Origin: Deltaproteobacteria bacterium
Lineage (GTDB): Bacteria; Desulfobacterota; GWC2-55-46
DNA length: 10,930 nt
Reading direction: 5' to 3'
Assembly: GCA_016234955.1 (NCBI GenBank)
Contig: JACRNN010000068.1
Location: 1 to 10,930, forward strand
Shown here: in pieces, positions 5,376 to 10,930 of the stretch
Position numbering within the stretch: the first letter of the stretch is position 1
Layout: each line of letters begins with the position of its first letter
Position numbers and translations under genes: made by a program
The notes under the pieces: generated by a model
What the model saw: the letters and a program-made list of their open reading frames with translations, nothing else
Databases searched by the model: none
What the model was told of the DNA's origin: nothing

Positions 5376-6299
5376 TCACTCCCGCGCCGTAATAATGCCG
5401 TTCATCACTGGGAAATATCCGTTAAAGAGGATCGGCACGCCTTCGCCGCCGGGGACAAGCTCTTTTGTGGCCTGGACGTGGAGGTGCGGCTCCATTGAGT
5501 TCCCTGAATTTCCCACGTTGCCGAGCGGAGCGCCCACCCTTACGTCGTCTCCCCGGCTTACGCGCAGGCTGTTGCCCATCATGTGCGCGATAAGCACATA
5601 GACCCCCTTGCAGTTGATGATGACGTGGTTGCCGGCCGGGTTGTCCTTATAATAGCCTTTGTCCCGGGGGTCGTCCGGCGCGCCGTCGGACGACCTCACG
5701 ACCGTGCCGTCGCACGGGCTGTAGACCGTCTCCCCGAAGATGGCGTAGCTCGAGAGCTTTTTCGGGAAAAGGCCGTTGGCGCGGTTCCCGTATAAGTTGA
5801 GCTTCACCAGGTCGACGGCGTACCTCTGCGAGGACTTGAACCCGTGGAAGGCGTTCAGGAGAAAGCCCGACCCGCCCTGCATGACGTAATATCTCCCGTT
5901 TTTCAAGGGGAAGGAAAGCTCCACAGGCTCCCCGGAGTAGTAGCGGCCTTTTATGGAGATCGCGCAGAGGAAGATGAATATGAAGAGAAGGGCGATCTTT
6001 ACCGGCCCGGATCTGCCGTCTCTTTTTACGCGCGAGAATATGGAGCGGCGCTTGAGCCTCGAGCAGGACTTCAAGACCGCGAGCAGATAAAAGAAGACCG
6101 CGGCGTACTTGAGGTAGTAGCTGAGGAATACCCATTGCCCCGCAAGGAGGATGAAGAAGAGCGCAGTCCCGGCAACGCCGGCGTTCAAGAAGAGGTCGGC
6201 CCTGTTCGCGCAACTCTGCTTCCATAGCCAGCGTATAGAGGCCGCGCAGAGCCCAACGGTAAGGAGCGCCAGGAATCCTATGAAAAGCCTTGTAAGCAT
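5376..6299 (-). CDS. Membrane-anchored M23-family peptidase
   Basis: Taken from ATG 6299 (AGGA upstream), the product has 307 residues. A longer TTG start at 6332 lies inside a repeat element and is rejected. Four hydrophobic segments occupy about residues 4-24, 38-58, 60-78 and 100-116. A C-terminal LytM/M23 domain (~125-307) follows. Zinc ligands are read as H152 and D163 (in QRYAVDLV), with H272 and H274 in EPHLHVQ; H239 (LIAHM) is the catalytic His. The first metal motif is the spaced H...QRYAVD variant, not the compact HxxxD. M23 enzymes cut peptidoglycan cross-links or peptides. An extracytoplasmic catalytic domain is likely but its topology is inferred. It lies downstream of ubiG across a repeat. 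Confidence 0.87.
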   Translation of the reverse strand: MLTRLFIGFLALLTVGLCAASIRWLWKQSCANRADLFLNAGVAGTALFFILLAGQWVFLSYYLKYAAVFFYLLAVLKSCSRLKRRSIFSRVKRDGRSGPVKIALLFIFIFLCAISIKGRYYSGEPVELSFPLKNGRYYVMQGGSGFLLNAFHGFKSSQRYAVDLVKLNLYGNRANGLFPKKLSSYAIFGETVYSPCDGTVVRSSDGAPDDPRDKGYYKDNPAGNHVIINCKGVYVLIAHMMGNSLRVSRGDDVRVGAPLGNVGNSGNSMEPHLHVQATKELVPGGEGVPILFNGYFPVMNGIITARE

Positions 6300-6316
6300 C
6301 GGTCGGTGTCCTGCCG

Positions 6317-6418
6317 AACCACCCCGGAGCAAGCTCCTGAGTATCCGAAGGGAATTACGTTAATAGCGTGCGATAGCCGGGTTTCGAGGAATCATACCCG
6401 AAGGAAATATTAAAACCG
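6317..6418 (+). repeat. ~103-bp repeat element, copy A
   Basis: It starts AACCACCCCGGAGCAAGCTC and ends ATTAAAACCG. It aligns along its whole length with the minus strand of 8658-8760: about 87 of 103 positions match by eye, with one 1-bp gap. It fills the space between the ubiG stop (6430) and the M23 peptidase start (6299). In this copy the head palindrome is decayed (GCTCCTGAG in place of GCTCCGGGG). Confidence 0.8.
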
Positions 6419-6429
6419 GTATTCTTTCC

Positions 6430-7140
6430 CTATCGCCTCTTCCTCGCGTACCCGAGGTAGTTTACCGAGGTATCCGCGGAGATTTTGAACTCGAGCCTCA
6501 ACGGGTCGTAGCTCATGCCCTTGAGCTCCATGACCTCGGCGTCGTTCTCCTCGAGTATCTTTTTGAGCGCCGAGGGCCTTACGAATTTCTTGAAGTCGTG
6601 CGTCCCGCGCGGGACCATGCCGAGCACGTCTTCGGCCACGACGATAGCGAGCATACGGGCCTTGAAAGTCCTGTTTATGGTCCCGAAGAAAAAGAGTCCG
6701 CCGGGCGCGAGCATTGAGAGCGAGCCGCGCAGAAAACCTTCGAGGTCGTCCACGTGTTCGAGCACCTCGGCGCAGACGATAATGTCAAAGGCGCCGGCAC
6801 GCTCCAGAACGAGCCGGGACGGGGTAGAGACGAGGTAGTCTATCCCAAGCCCGGAAGAAGCGGCGTGCTTCATAGCGGCGTCTATGGCCACGGGTGAGAG
6901 GTCTATGCCCGTGACACAGGCCCCCGCCCGTGCGAATTCCTCTGAGAGGAGCCCCCCTCCGCAACCTATGTCGAGCACCTTTTTATCCTTGAGATCCCCG
7001 GCCCTCGAGGAGAAGTAGCCGAACCTGAGCGGGTTTATCCTGTGGAGGGAAAAGAGCCTGCCCGCGGGGTTCCACCACTCCTCGGCGTATTTTTCAAACT
7101 TGTCGGTCCCTGTAGAGATTGCGTCCCTCTTCTCACTCAA
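6430..7140 (-). CDS. ubiG: UbiG-like quinone O-methyltransferase
   Basis: UbiG methylates ring hydroxyls of prenylated quinone intermediates with SAM. The start chosen is TTG 7140 (236 residues). It overlaps the ubiD stop in TTGAGTGA and is preceded by AAGGAG at 7 nt. A TTG at 7168-7170 gives 10 more residues without such a site. Residues 14-43 (KFEKYAEEWW to NPLRFGYF) match the UbiG N-terminus. Motif I is VLDIGCGGG (55-63), D80 binds the ribose, AEVLEHV is at 124-130, APGG is at 145-148, and the C-terminal NYLGYARK (227-234) is characteristic. Overlap with ubiD shows translational coupling. Its exact ring substrate is inferred from its neighbours. Confidence 0.9.
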   Translation of the reverse strand: MSEKRDAISTGTDKFEKYAEEWWNPAGRLFSLHRINPLRFGYFSSRAGDLKDKKVLDIGCGGGLLSEEFARAGACVTGIDLSPVAIDAAMKHAASSGLGIDYLVSTPSRLVLERAGAFDIIVCAEVLEHVDDLEGFLRGSLSMLAPGGLFFFGTINRTFKARMLAIVVAEDVLGMVPRGTHDFKKFVRPSALKKILEENDAEVMELKGMSYDPLRLEFKISADTSVNYLGYARKRR

Positions 7141-8590
7141 CCCCGTACTCCTTCCACCGTCTGTCCACAAGCTCCACGACCTCCTTGTCCATCTCCATCT
7201 TCTCGCCCCACTTGCGCGTTACCTCCGGGGGTGACTTCATCGTCGCGTCTATCCCCATCTTGCTGCCGAGGTGCTCGATTGGAGATGAAAAATCGAGGTA
7301 GTCTATCGGGGTATTCTCTATAATGACGGCGTCCCGTTTCGGGTCTACCCTCGTTGAGATGGCCCAGACGACGTCGTCCCAGTTATTTACGTCGATGTCG
7401 TCATCGACGACGATTATGTACTTGACGTACATGAACTGCTTGAGTATCCCCCAGATGCCCATCATCAGCCTCCTGGCGTGGCCGGGGTACTCCTTTTTTA
7501 TCGACACCACGGCGATCCTGTACGAGACCGCCTCCATCGGGAGGCTGAAGTCGACCACCTCGGGGAACTGGAGCTTGAGGGAGGGGAGGTAGAGCCTGTT
7601 GAGCACCGCGCCGATGACGGCGTCCTCCTTGGGCGGCCTGCCGGTGATGGTCGTGAGATAGAGCGGGTCCTTCCTGTGGGTTATGGCCTTGAGGCGGAAT
7701 ACGGGGAACGGCTCCCGCGCGTTATAGTAGCCGGTATGGTCGCCGAACGGGCCTTCCATCCCGGACTCTCCGCGGCGTATCTCCCCTTCGAGGACTATCT
7801 CGGCTGTGGCCGGGACCTTGAGCGGCACTGTCCTGCACTCCACCAGCTCGATCGATTTCTTCCTCAGCACGCCGGCGAAGTGGTACTCGCCGACGTCCTC
7901 GGGCACCGGCGTGACCGCGGAGATGATCGTGGCCGGGTCGCACCCTATAACTACGGCCACGGGCATTGTCCGGCCCTCTTTTTCCCATAGCCTCTGGTGC
8001 GCGGCGCCTCCCCGGTGCTTGAGCCATCGCATTATCAGCCTTTTCCCGTCGAGGTACTGCATCCTGTAGACCCCGACGTTGTACGGCCCGCCGGTTGGGC
8101 TCTGGGTCACGACGAGCGGCCAGGTGATGAGCGGGGCAACGTCCTTTGGCCAGCACTTTATTATCGGGAGCATGGAGAGGTCGGCCTCGTCCCCGATGCG
8201 CGTCACCTCCTGGCAGGGGCCGCTCCTCACGGTCTTTGGGCCGAGGGTCAGGACCTTGCCGAAGAACGGTATCTTTTTGATGGCGTCCCAGAGGCCATCC
8301 GGGGGCTGGGGCCTCTGGAGCAGGGCTATGAACTCCCCTATTTCTTTCAGCTCCTCTTCCTCGACCCCGAGGCCGAGGGCGACCCGCTCTTTCGTGCCGA
8401 AGAGGTTGCCTACTATCGGGATATCATGCCCCTTTACCTTTTCAAAGATCACGGCCGGGCCGCCTCTTTTGACGAGCCTGTCCTGGACCTCGGCCACTTC
8501 GAGGTTCGGGTCGACCTCGGCGTTTACTTTTTTCAGGAGCCCCTTTTTTTCCAGCGCGTGGAGGAATTCCCTAAGGTCGTTATAGTGCAT
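7133..8590 (-). CDS. ubiD: UbiD-family prFMN-dependent decarboxylase
   Basis: UbiD removes the carboxyl group of 3-polyprenyl-4-hydroxybenzoate using prenylated FMN made by UbiX. At 485 residues it is close to the family's usual ~490. The cofactor and metal site region NVGVYRMQ (171-178) supplies N171 and R176. The acidic catalytic segment GESGMEGPFGDHTGYY (274-289) supplies E275, E279 and D284. VVDDDIDVNNWDDVVWA (394-410) and the C-terminal domain are typical. The ATG at 8590 has only a weak purine-rich site before it. The stop overlaps the ubiG start, and ubiA lies upstream across a repeat. A MqnL-like role in futalosine menaquinone synthesis is an alternative, but the adjacent chorismate lyase and ubiG favour a 4-hydroxybenzoate route. 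Confidence 0.94.
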   Translation of the reverse strand: MHYNDLREFLHALEKKGLLKKVNAEVDPNLEVAEVQDRLVKRGGPAVIFEKVKGHDIPIVGNLFGTKERVALGLGVEEEELKEIGEFIALLQRPQPPDGLWDAIKKIPFFGKVLTLGPKTVRSGPCQEVTRIGDEADLSMLPIIKCWPKDVAPLITWPLVVTQSPTGGPYNVGVYRMQYLDGKRLIMRWLKHRGGAAHQRLWEKEGRTMPVAVVIGCDPATIISAVTPVPEDVGEYHFAGVLRKKSIELVECRTVPLKVPATAEIVLEGEIRRGESGMEGPFGDHTGYYNAREPFPVFRLKAITHRKDPLYLTTITGRPPKEDAVIGAVLNRLYLPSLKLQFPEVVDFSLPMEAVSYRIAVVSIKKEYPGHARRLMMGIWGILKQFMYVKYIIVVDDDIDVNNWDDVVWAISTRVDPKRDAVIIENTPIDYLDFSSPIEHLGSKMGIDATMKSPPEVTRKWGEKMEMDKEVVELVDRRWKEYGVE

Positions 8591-8657
8591 CTCTTGCTTC
8601 TTTCTATTTGAGTTCCCGCGGGCATACCGCGTGATTTCAGGCCGGGAGATATACTTA

Positions 8658-8760
8658 CGGTTTTAATGTTTCCTCCGGGTATAATTCCTCGAAGCTTGGC
8701 TATCGCAAGCTATGAACGTTAGGTTCCTTCGGATACCCCGGAGCAAGCTCCGGGGTGGTT
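8658..8760 (-). repeat. ~103-bp repeat element, copy B
   Basis: Read on the minus strand it begins with the last base of the ubiA stop codon and runs toward ubiD. Its head is a perfect palindrome, CCCCGGAGC-AA-GCTCCGGGG (8736-8755), and its body contains TGCGATAGCC, TTCGAGGAAT and ATTAAAACCG. It matches copy A (6317-6418) in inverted orientation. Together they bracket ubiD-ubiG. The palindrome would form a very stable hairpin at the end of the ubiA message, but no T-run follows. Confidence 0.85.
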
Positions 8761-9647
8761 TACAGGCGCATGTCTATGACGATCGCGGCGAGGATCACAC
8801 CGCCGGCGACTACGTTGCCGATAAAGCCCTTGAAGGCCATCGCCCTCGTCGGCGTTCTTTTAAGGGCCGATACTATCCAGAGGAAGATAATCAGTCCGGA
8901 TGCGAGGCCCCCGAAGTAGACGGGCCCGAGGCCGCTTAAGTACCCGGTTGCCGCGAGGATAACGGTCATCAGGAGGTAGGCCGCCTGGAGCGCGGCGTAA
9001 ACGTAATCCCCGAAGTATATGGCCGTTGATTTTACGCCTATCTTGATGTCGTCCTCCCTGTCCATGAGCGCGTAGATGGTGTCGTACGCTATCGAGTGGC
9101 AGACGTTGGCGGCGAATATCAGGAGCGGGACCCATCCGACGGCGCCTGTTGCCGCCGACCACGACATTACCGCCCCCCAGCCGAACGCCATGCCGAGAAA
9201 GGCCTGGGGCCAGTGGCTCACCCTCTTGACAAACGGGTAGACTATGGCGAGGAGGAGGCCGATGAAGGATAGGGCGATAGTGAGCCTGTTTAAAAAGAGC
9301 ACCGCGACGAACGCCAGGGAGACGAGCGCCGCGAACACCAGGAGCGCCTCTTTTACGTTTAGCCTGCCGTTTGCAAGCGGGCGGGAACTGGTCCTCTCCA
9401 CATACGGGTCGAAGTTCCTGTCCGCCACGTCGTTTATCGCGCACCCGGCGCTGCGCATAAGGAAGGTGCCTGCGATGAATATGAGGAGGTTCCTAACGGT
9501 AGGGGAGCCGTCTGAAGCGATGAATAGGGACCAGAGGGTCGGCCACAGGACGAGCAGCGTCCCGTACTGCTTAGGAAGCCTTACGAGATCCGATACGGCC
9601 GTAAGCTTTCTTATCACAAGAGCGTTGGAGCTCATACCTGTACCCAT
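8760..9647 (-). CDS. ubiA: UbiA-family 4-hydroxybenzoate polyprenyltransferase
   Basis: UbiA is an integral membrane enzyme that attaches a polyprenyl chain to the 4-hydroxybenzoate ring. Both Asp-rich motifs that bind Mg-diphosphate are present: NDVADRNFD (72-80) and DREDD (196-200), with YDTIYAL before the second. About eight to nine hydrophobic helices fill the rest. From ATG 9647, with GGAG 10 nt upstream, it has 295 residues, the normal family length. The open frame extends 27 codons further to a GTG at 9728, but that stretch is hydrophilic and atypical. The short TAA stop sits at the edge of repeat copy B. It is likely co-transcribed with the chorismate lyase upstream (136-bp gap) and ubiD downstream. 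MqnP-like activity is the main alternative. Confidence 0.93.
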   Translation of the reverse strand: MGTGMSSNALVIRKLTAVSDLVRLPKQYGTLLVLWPTLWSLFIASDGSPTVRNLLIFIAGTFLMRSAGCAINDVADRNFDPYVERTSSRPLANGRLNVKEALLVFAALVSLAFVAVLFLNRLTIALSFIGLLLAIVYPFVKRVSHWPQAFLGMAFGWGAVMSWSAATGAVGWVPLLIFAANVCHSIAYDTIYALMDREDDIKIGVKSTAIYFGDYVYAALQAAYLLMTVILAATGYLSGLGPVYFGGLASGLIIFLWIVSALKRTPTRAMAFKGFIGNVVAGGVILAAIVIDMRL

Positions 9648-9783
9648 GCTTATCTGTCTCCGGCCTTTATGTTGACGGAGGGCCTTTGTATAAGCCGCGG
9701 ATTCGTGGGCGAGGGGCGCTTTAAGCACCTCGCTGGCGCGGCCGTTCCTTTTTGTCGCAGGCGGTTTTTCAGACGCCTGTTGC

Positions 9784-10392
9784 CTAATGGCACGGGACGA
9801 CCTCGGGGCTGAATATCTCCAGGACAGAGGCCTTTATGACCCAGTCGTCCTTACCCTGTCTGTTAAAGAGTATGTAGCGCCTGGCGGCAAGGGGCGAGGC
9901 CGGGTCTTTTCCAACGGCTTTTGAGACGCGCCCGCACTCAACGGTAGCCACCTCGAGCCTTTCCTTGCAAAAAAATATCTTATTCGAGTTCAGCACCCTG
10001 CCCAGCGGCTCGTTGCTGTATCTTTCGAGTTCATCAATAAGCCCTGGACGCAGGCGCGAGAGCGGGATAAGAGAGTGCGCGTAGACGAGCTTCTTTTTAC
10101 CGTCGGTCAGCCATACGTCCCTGACTAAGGCGTCTGTTCCCGGCTTCTCTTCGAGGTAGGAGGCCAGACTGTCATCCAGCCTGGTCGTGCCCCTGTGCAT
10201 GACCTCTACCTCTACCCTGCCGCCGCTGAGGAGCTCAAGCTCAAGCGTCATCGACCCGTCCGAGAGAAGAAGGAGAAGCTGATGAGGCTTCAGGCCCTTG
10301 AGTTCAGGCCTGCCCTGCTCTTTCTCGGGGTTGAACCACCCCCGCGCCAGAGTGTACCATGGGACTTCTTCCATAAGGGGTGAAATTACCAC
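9784..10392 (-). CDS. ubiC: Chorismate lyase-like protein (UbiC/DUF98 type)
   Basis: Chorismate lyase converts chorismate to 4-hydroxybenzoate and pyruvate, the entry step to a ubiquinone-type quinone. The 202 residues show the fold's landmarks: LLLLSDGSMTLELELL (40-55), R91 in VRDVWL (substrate-carboxylate Arg), AHSLIPLSRL (105-114), EPLGRVL (128-134) and E192 in VLEIFSPE. The start GTG 10392 follows AAAGGAG by only 4 nt; ATG 10374 would drop six residues but has no site of its own. Position at the head of ubiA-ubiD-ubiG strongly supports the role. Similarity is by motif only, and UbiC cannot be told from DUF98 lyases by eye. Its ribosome-binding site sits in a hairpin (10397-10419). Confidence 0.78.
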   Translation of the reverse strand: MVISPLMEEVPWYTLARGWFNPEKEQGRPELKGLKPHQLLLLLSDGSMTLELELLSGGRVEVEVMHRGTTRLDDSLASYLEEKPGTDALVRDVWLTDGKKKLVYAHSLIPLSRLRPGLIDELERYSNEPLGRVLNSNKIFFCKERLEVATVECGRVSKAVGKDPASPLAARRYILFNRQGKDDWVIKASVLEIFSPEVVPCH

Positions 10393-10396
10393 ATAG

Positions 10397-10419
10397 CTCC
10401 TTTTTGGTCAATAAAGGAG
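10397..10419 (-). promoter_or_regulatory. Hairpin covering the chorismate lyase ribosome-binding site
   Basis: On the minus strand CTCCTTT (plus 10413-10419) can pair perfectly with AAAGGAG (plus 10397-10403) across a 9-nt loop. AAAGGAG is the Shine-Dalgarno of the chorismate lyase gene. The 7-bp stem would hide it, which could lower translation or make it conditional. The anti-site is itself an exact complement, so chance is possible. Confidence 0.4.
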
Positions 10420-10463
10420 TACTTCAGGTTTTTTCAGTGGGCCGGTGAAATCTTTGAGGACTA

Positions 10464-10502
10464 TGAACCATCCCGGAGCTTACTCCGGGGTGGTTCATTT
10501 TT
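10464..10502 (+). terminator. Hairpin related to the ~103-bp element head, with T-run
   Basis: TGAACCATCCCGGAG (10464-10478) pairs over 15 bp with 10483-10497 (one G-T pair) around the loop CTTA. It is followed by TTTTT (10498-10502). The sequence matches the head of the ~103-bp repeat (AACCAcCCCGGAGC) but lacks the body. It has the form of an intrinsic terminator on the plus strand, though no plus-strand gene feeds into it, so it may simply be a repeat. Confidence 0.55.
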
Positions 10503-10530
10503 AACGTTCTTCAACAAGCATAGCGAGTGG

Positions 10531-10627
10531 ATTCTCCGCAGCTTGCCGCGGGGAGGAGCGAGCGAATTACAAACGATAAATTCCTTACTTGAAAATTCTC
10601 CGCAGCTTGCTACGGGGAATTTCAACC
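10531..10627 (+). repeat. Bipartite palindromic repeat, copy 2
   Basis: The first half is ATTCTCCGCAGCTTGCCGCG, then a ~40-nt linker with GCGAGCGAATTAC and AATTCCTT. The second half is ATTCTCCGCAGCTTGCTACG, ending GGGGAATTTCAA. Order, spacing and linker words match 1222-1322 read on the minus strand, so the repeat unit is the pair and not the single palindrome. Confidence 0.75.
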
Positions 10628-10651
10628 CCTTGGGTCTTGAGCCCTGGGAGG
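10624..10651 (+). repeat. 28-bp repeat, copy 2
   Basis: It begins AACCCCTTGGGTCTTGAGCC and matches 471-498 at 25 of 28 positions, in the same orientation. It adjoins the end of the bipartite palindrome, overlapping by a few bases. Confidence 0.6.
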
Positions 10652-10681
10652 TTTCATAGTCGGCGGTCTCGGAACGTCAAA

Positions 10682-10720
10682 AAAAGCCGCAACCAACAGA
10701 CCCTGTTGGTTGCGGCTTTT
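10682..10720 (-). terminator. Strong bidirectional intrinsic terminator
   Basis: The arms are 18 bp and perfectly complementary (10682-10699 and 10703-10720), around a 3-nt loop. On the minus strand the hairpin is followed by seven T (A-run at 10679-10685), which ends transcription from the gene entering at the right edge. On the plus strand the arm ends in TTTT and could also work. Confidence 0.9.
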
Positions 10721-10771
10721 ATCTCTTTTGTCCGGTCTTTAACTCGCCGCGTAGCGGGGCGGGTGATGGTG

Positions 10772-10930
10772 TCAGCTCTGAGGTTCTTTTTCAGGCGGAG
10801 CGGGGGTCTCCGCCTGCGCGGTTTCAGCGGCCTTTAAAAAGGCGTCCACGCTGTATCTTATGGCCGCAGCCGTGCTCTTGTTCGGCCCGCGCAGTATCTT
10901 GAGGAGCTTCCCTACATAGATTATCTCATC
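10772..10930 (-). CDS. C-terminal end of an unidentified protein (partial, minus strand)
   Basis: The minus-strand frame is open from the right edge to TGA (plus 10772-10774) and encodes the last 52 residues. About 35 residues (IIYVGKLLKILRGPNKSTAA, then IRYSVDAFLKAA) look like amphipathic helices. A Pro/Glu-rich, probably disordered tail follows, ending in PEKEPQS. A strong terminator lies ~50 bp downstream, as expected for a real gene end. The family is not recognised. Confidence 0.6.
   Translation of the reverse strand, partial: DEIIYVGKLLKILRGPNKSTAAAIRYSVDAFLKAAETAQAETPAPPEKEPQS

Larger units (their letters stand above)
10393..10771. other. Gene-free repeat-rich spacer
   Basis: No gene is supported in this ~380-bp stretch. 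It holds, in order, the ribosome-binding-site hairpin, a GAACCA hairpin with a T-run, the second bipartite palindrome, the 28-bp repeat and a strong bidirectional terminator. The promoter for the quinone genes should lie here, but no convincing -35/-10 pair was found. Confidence 0.6.

Noticed and set aside
6300..6332. Longer TTG start for the M23 peptidase at 6332
   Set aside because: The extra 11 codons fall inside the ~103-bp repeat element. ATG 6299 has AGGA upstream and starts directly with a membrane segment.
7141..7170. Longer TTG start for ubiG at 7170
   Set aside because: TTG 7140 has AAGGAG at ideal spacing and forms a typical stop-start overlap with ubiD. The extra residues are not UbiG-like.
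7997..8611. Long plus-strand open frames (up to 204 residues) opposite ubiD
   Set aside because: They are antisense shadows of the GC-rich ubiD gene. They have no ribosome-binding site and no recognisable product, while the minus strand encodes a full UbiD.
10374..10410. Promoter TTGACC-N17-TAATTT giving a leaderless chorismate lyase from ATG 10374
   Set aside because: The -10 matches only three of six positions, and the strong AAAGGAG before GTG 10392 would then have no purpose.
10589..10837. 82-residue plus-strand open frame near the right edge
   Set aside because: It runs through a repeat, a terminator hairpin and the antisense of the partial minus-strand gene, with no coding signature.

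Overview
The window is a piece of a GC-rich bacterial chromosome that uses many ATA (Ile) and AGG (Arg) codons. It carries housekeeping genes separated by spacers full of palindromic repeats. The codon habit and the many dispersed repeats resemble uncultured Desulfobacterota or Nitrospirota-like genomes. That placement is an impression, not something the sequence proves. No rRNA, tRNA or CRISPR array was seen.

Layout, left to right. Positions 1-359 hold the tail of an unidentified gene and a small unknown gene coupled to it by an ATGA overlap. A good sigma70-type promoter (420-448) then leads to pyrE (orotate phosphoribosyltransferase, 553-1218). pyrE is followed by a palindromic repeat and a strong intrinsic terminator. 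Positions 1409-2250 are a gene graveyard holding a fibronectin-III-like tail, an IS5-family transposase tail and an unidentified remnant. Next is an AT-rich, probably acquired FkbM-type methyltransferase gene (2251-3027), then pyrF (orotidine-5-phosphate decarboxylase, 3261-4028). pyrE and pyrF catalyse the last two steps of UMP synthesis.

Positions 4029-4650 hold dispersed repeats and a frameshifted gene remnant enclosed by 32-bp terminal inverted repeats. From 4651 every gene lies on the minus strand. A higB-higA toxin-antitoxin pair has an operator/promoter at 5271-5299 and an apparently leaderless toxin transcript. Then come a membrane-anchored M23 peptidase and a quinone block transcribed leftward in the order ubiC-like chorismate lyase, ubiA, ubiD, ubiG. 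These four enzymes would make 4-hydroxybenzoate from chorismate, prenylate it, decarboxylate it and O-methylate a ring hydroxyl. The block therefore encodes a 4-hydroxybenzoate-derived quinone route of the ubiquinone or plastoquinone type. The prFMN synthase UbiX, which UbiD needs, is not in the window.

The most striking structure beyond the genes is a set of repeat families. A ~103-bp element is present in two inverted copies exactly enclosing ubiD-ubiG. A ~100-bp bipartite palindrome lies both after pyrE and near the right edge. A 28-bp motif occurs in the pyrE leader and again beside the second bipartite palindrome. The right edge holds a strong bidirectional terminator and the 3-prime end of another minus-strand gene that runs off the window.
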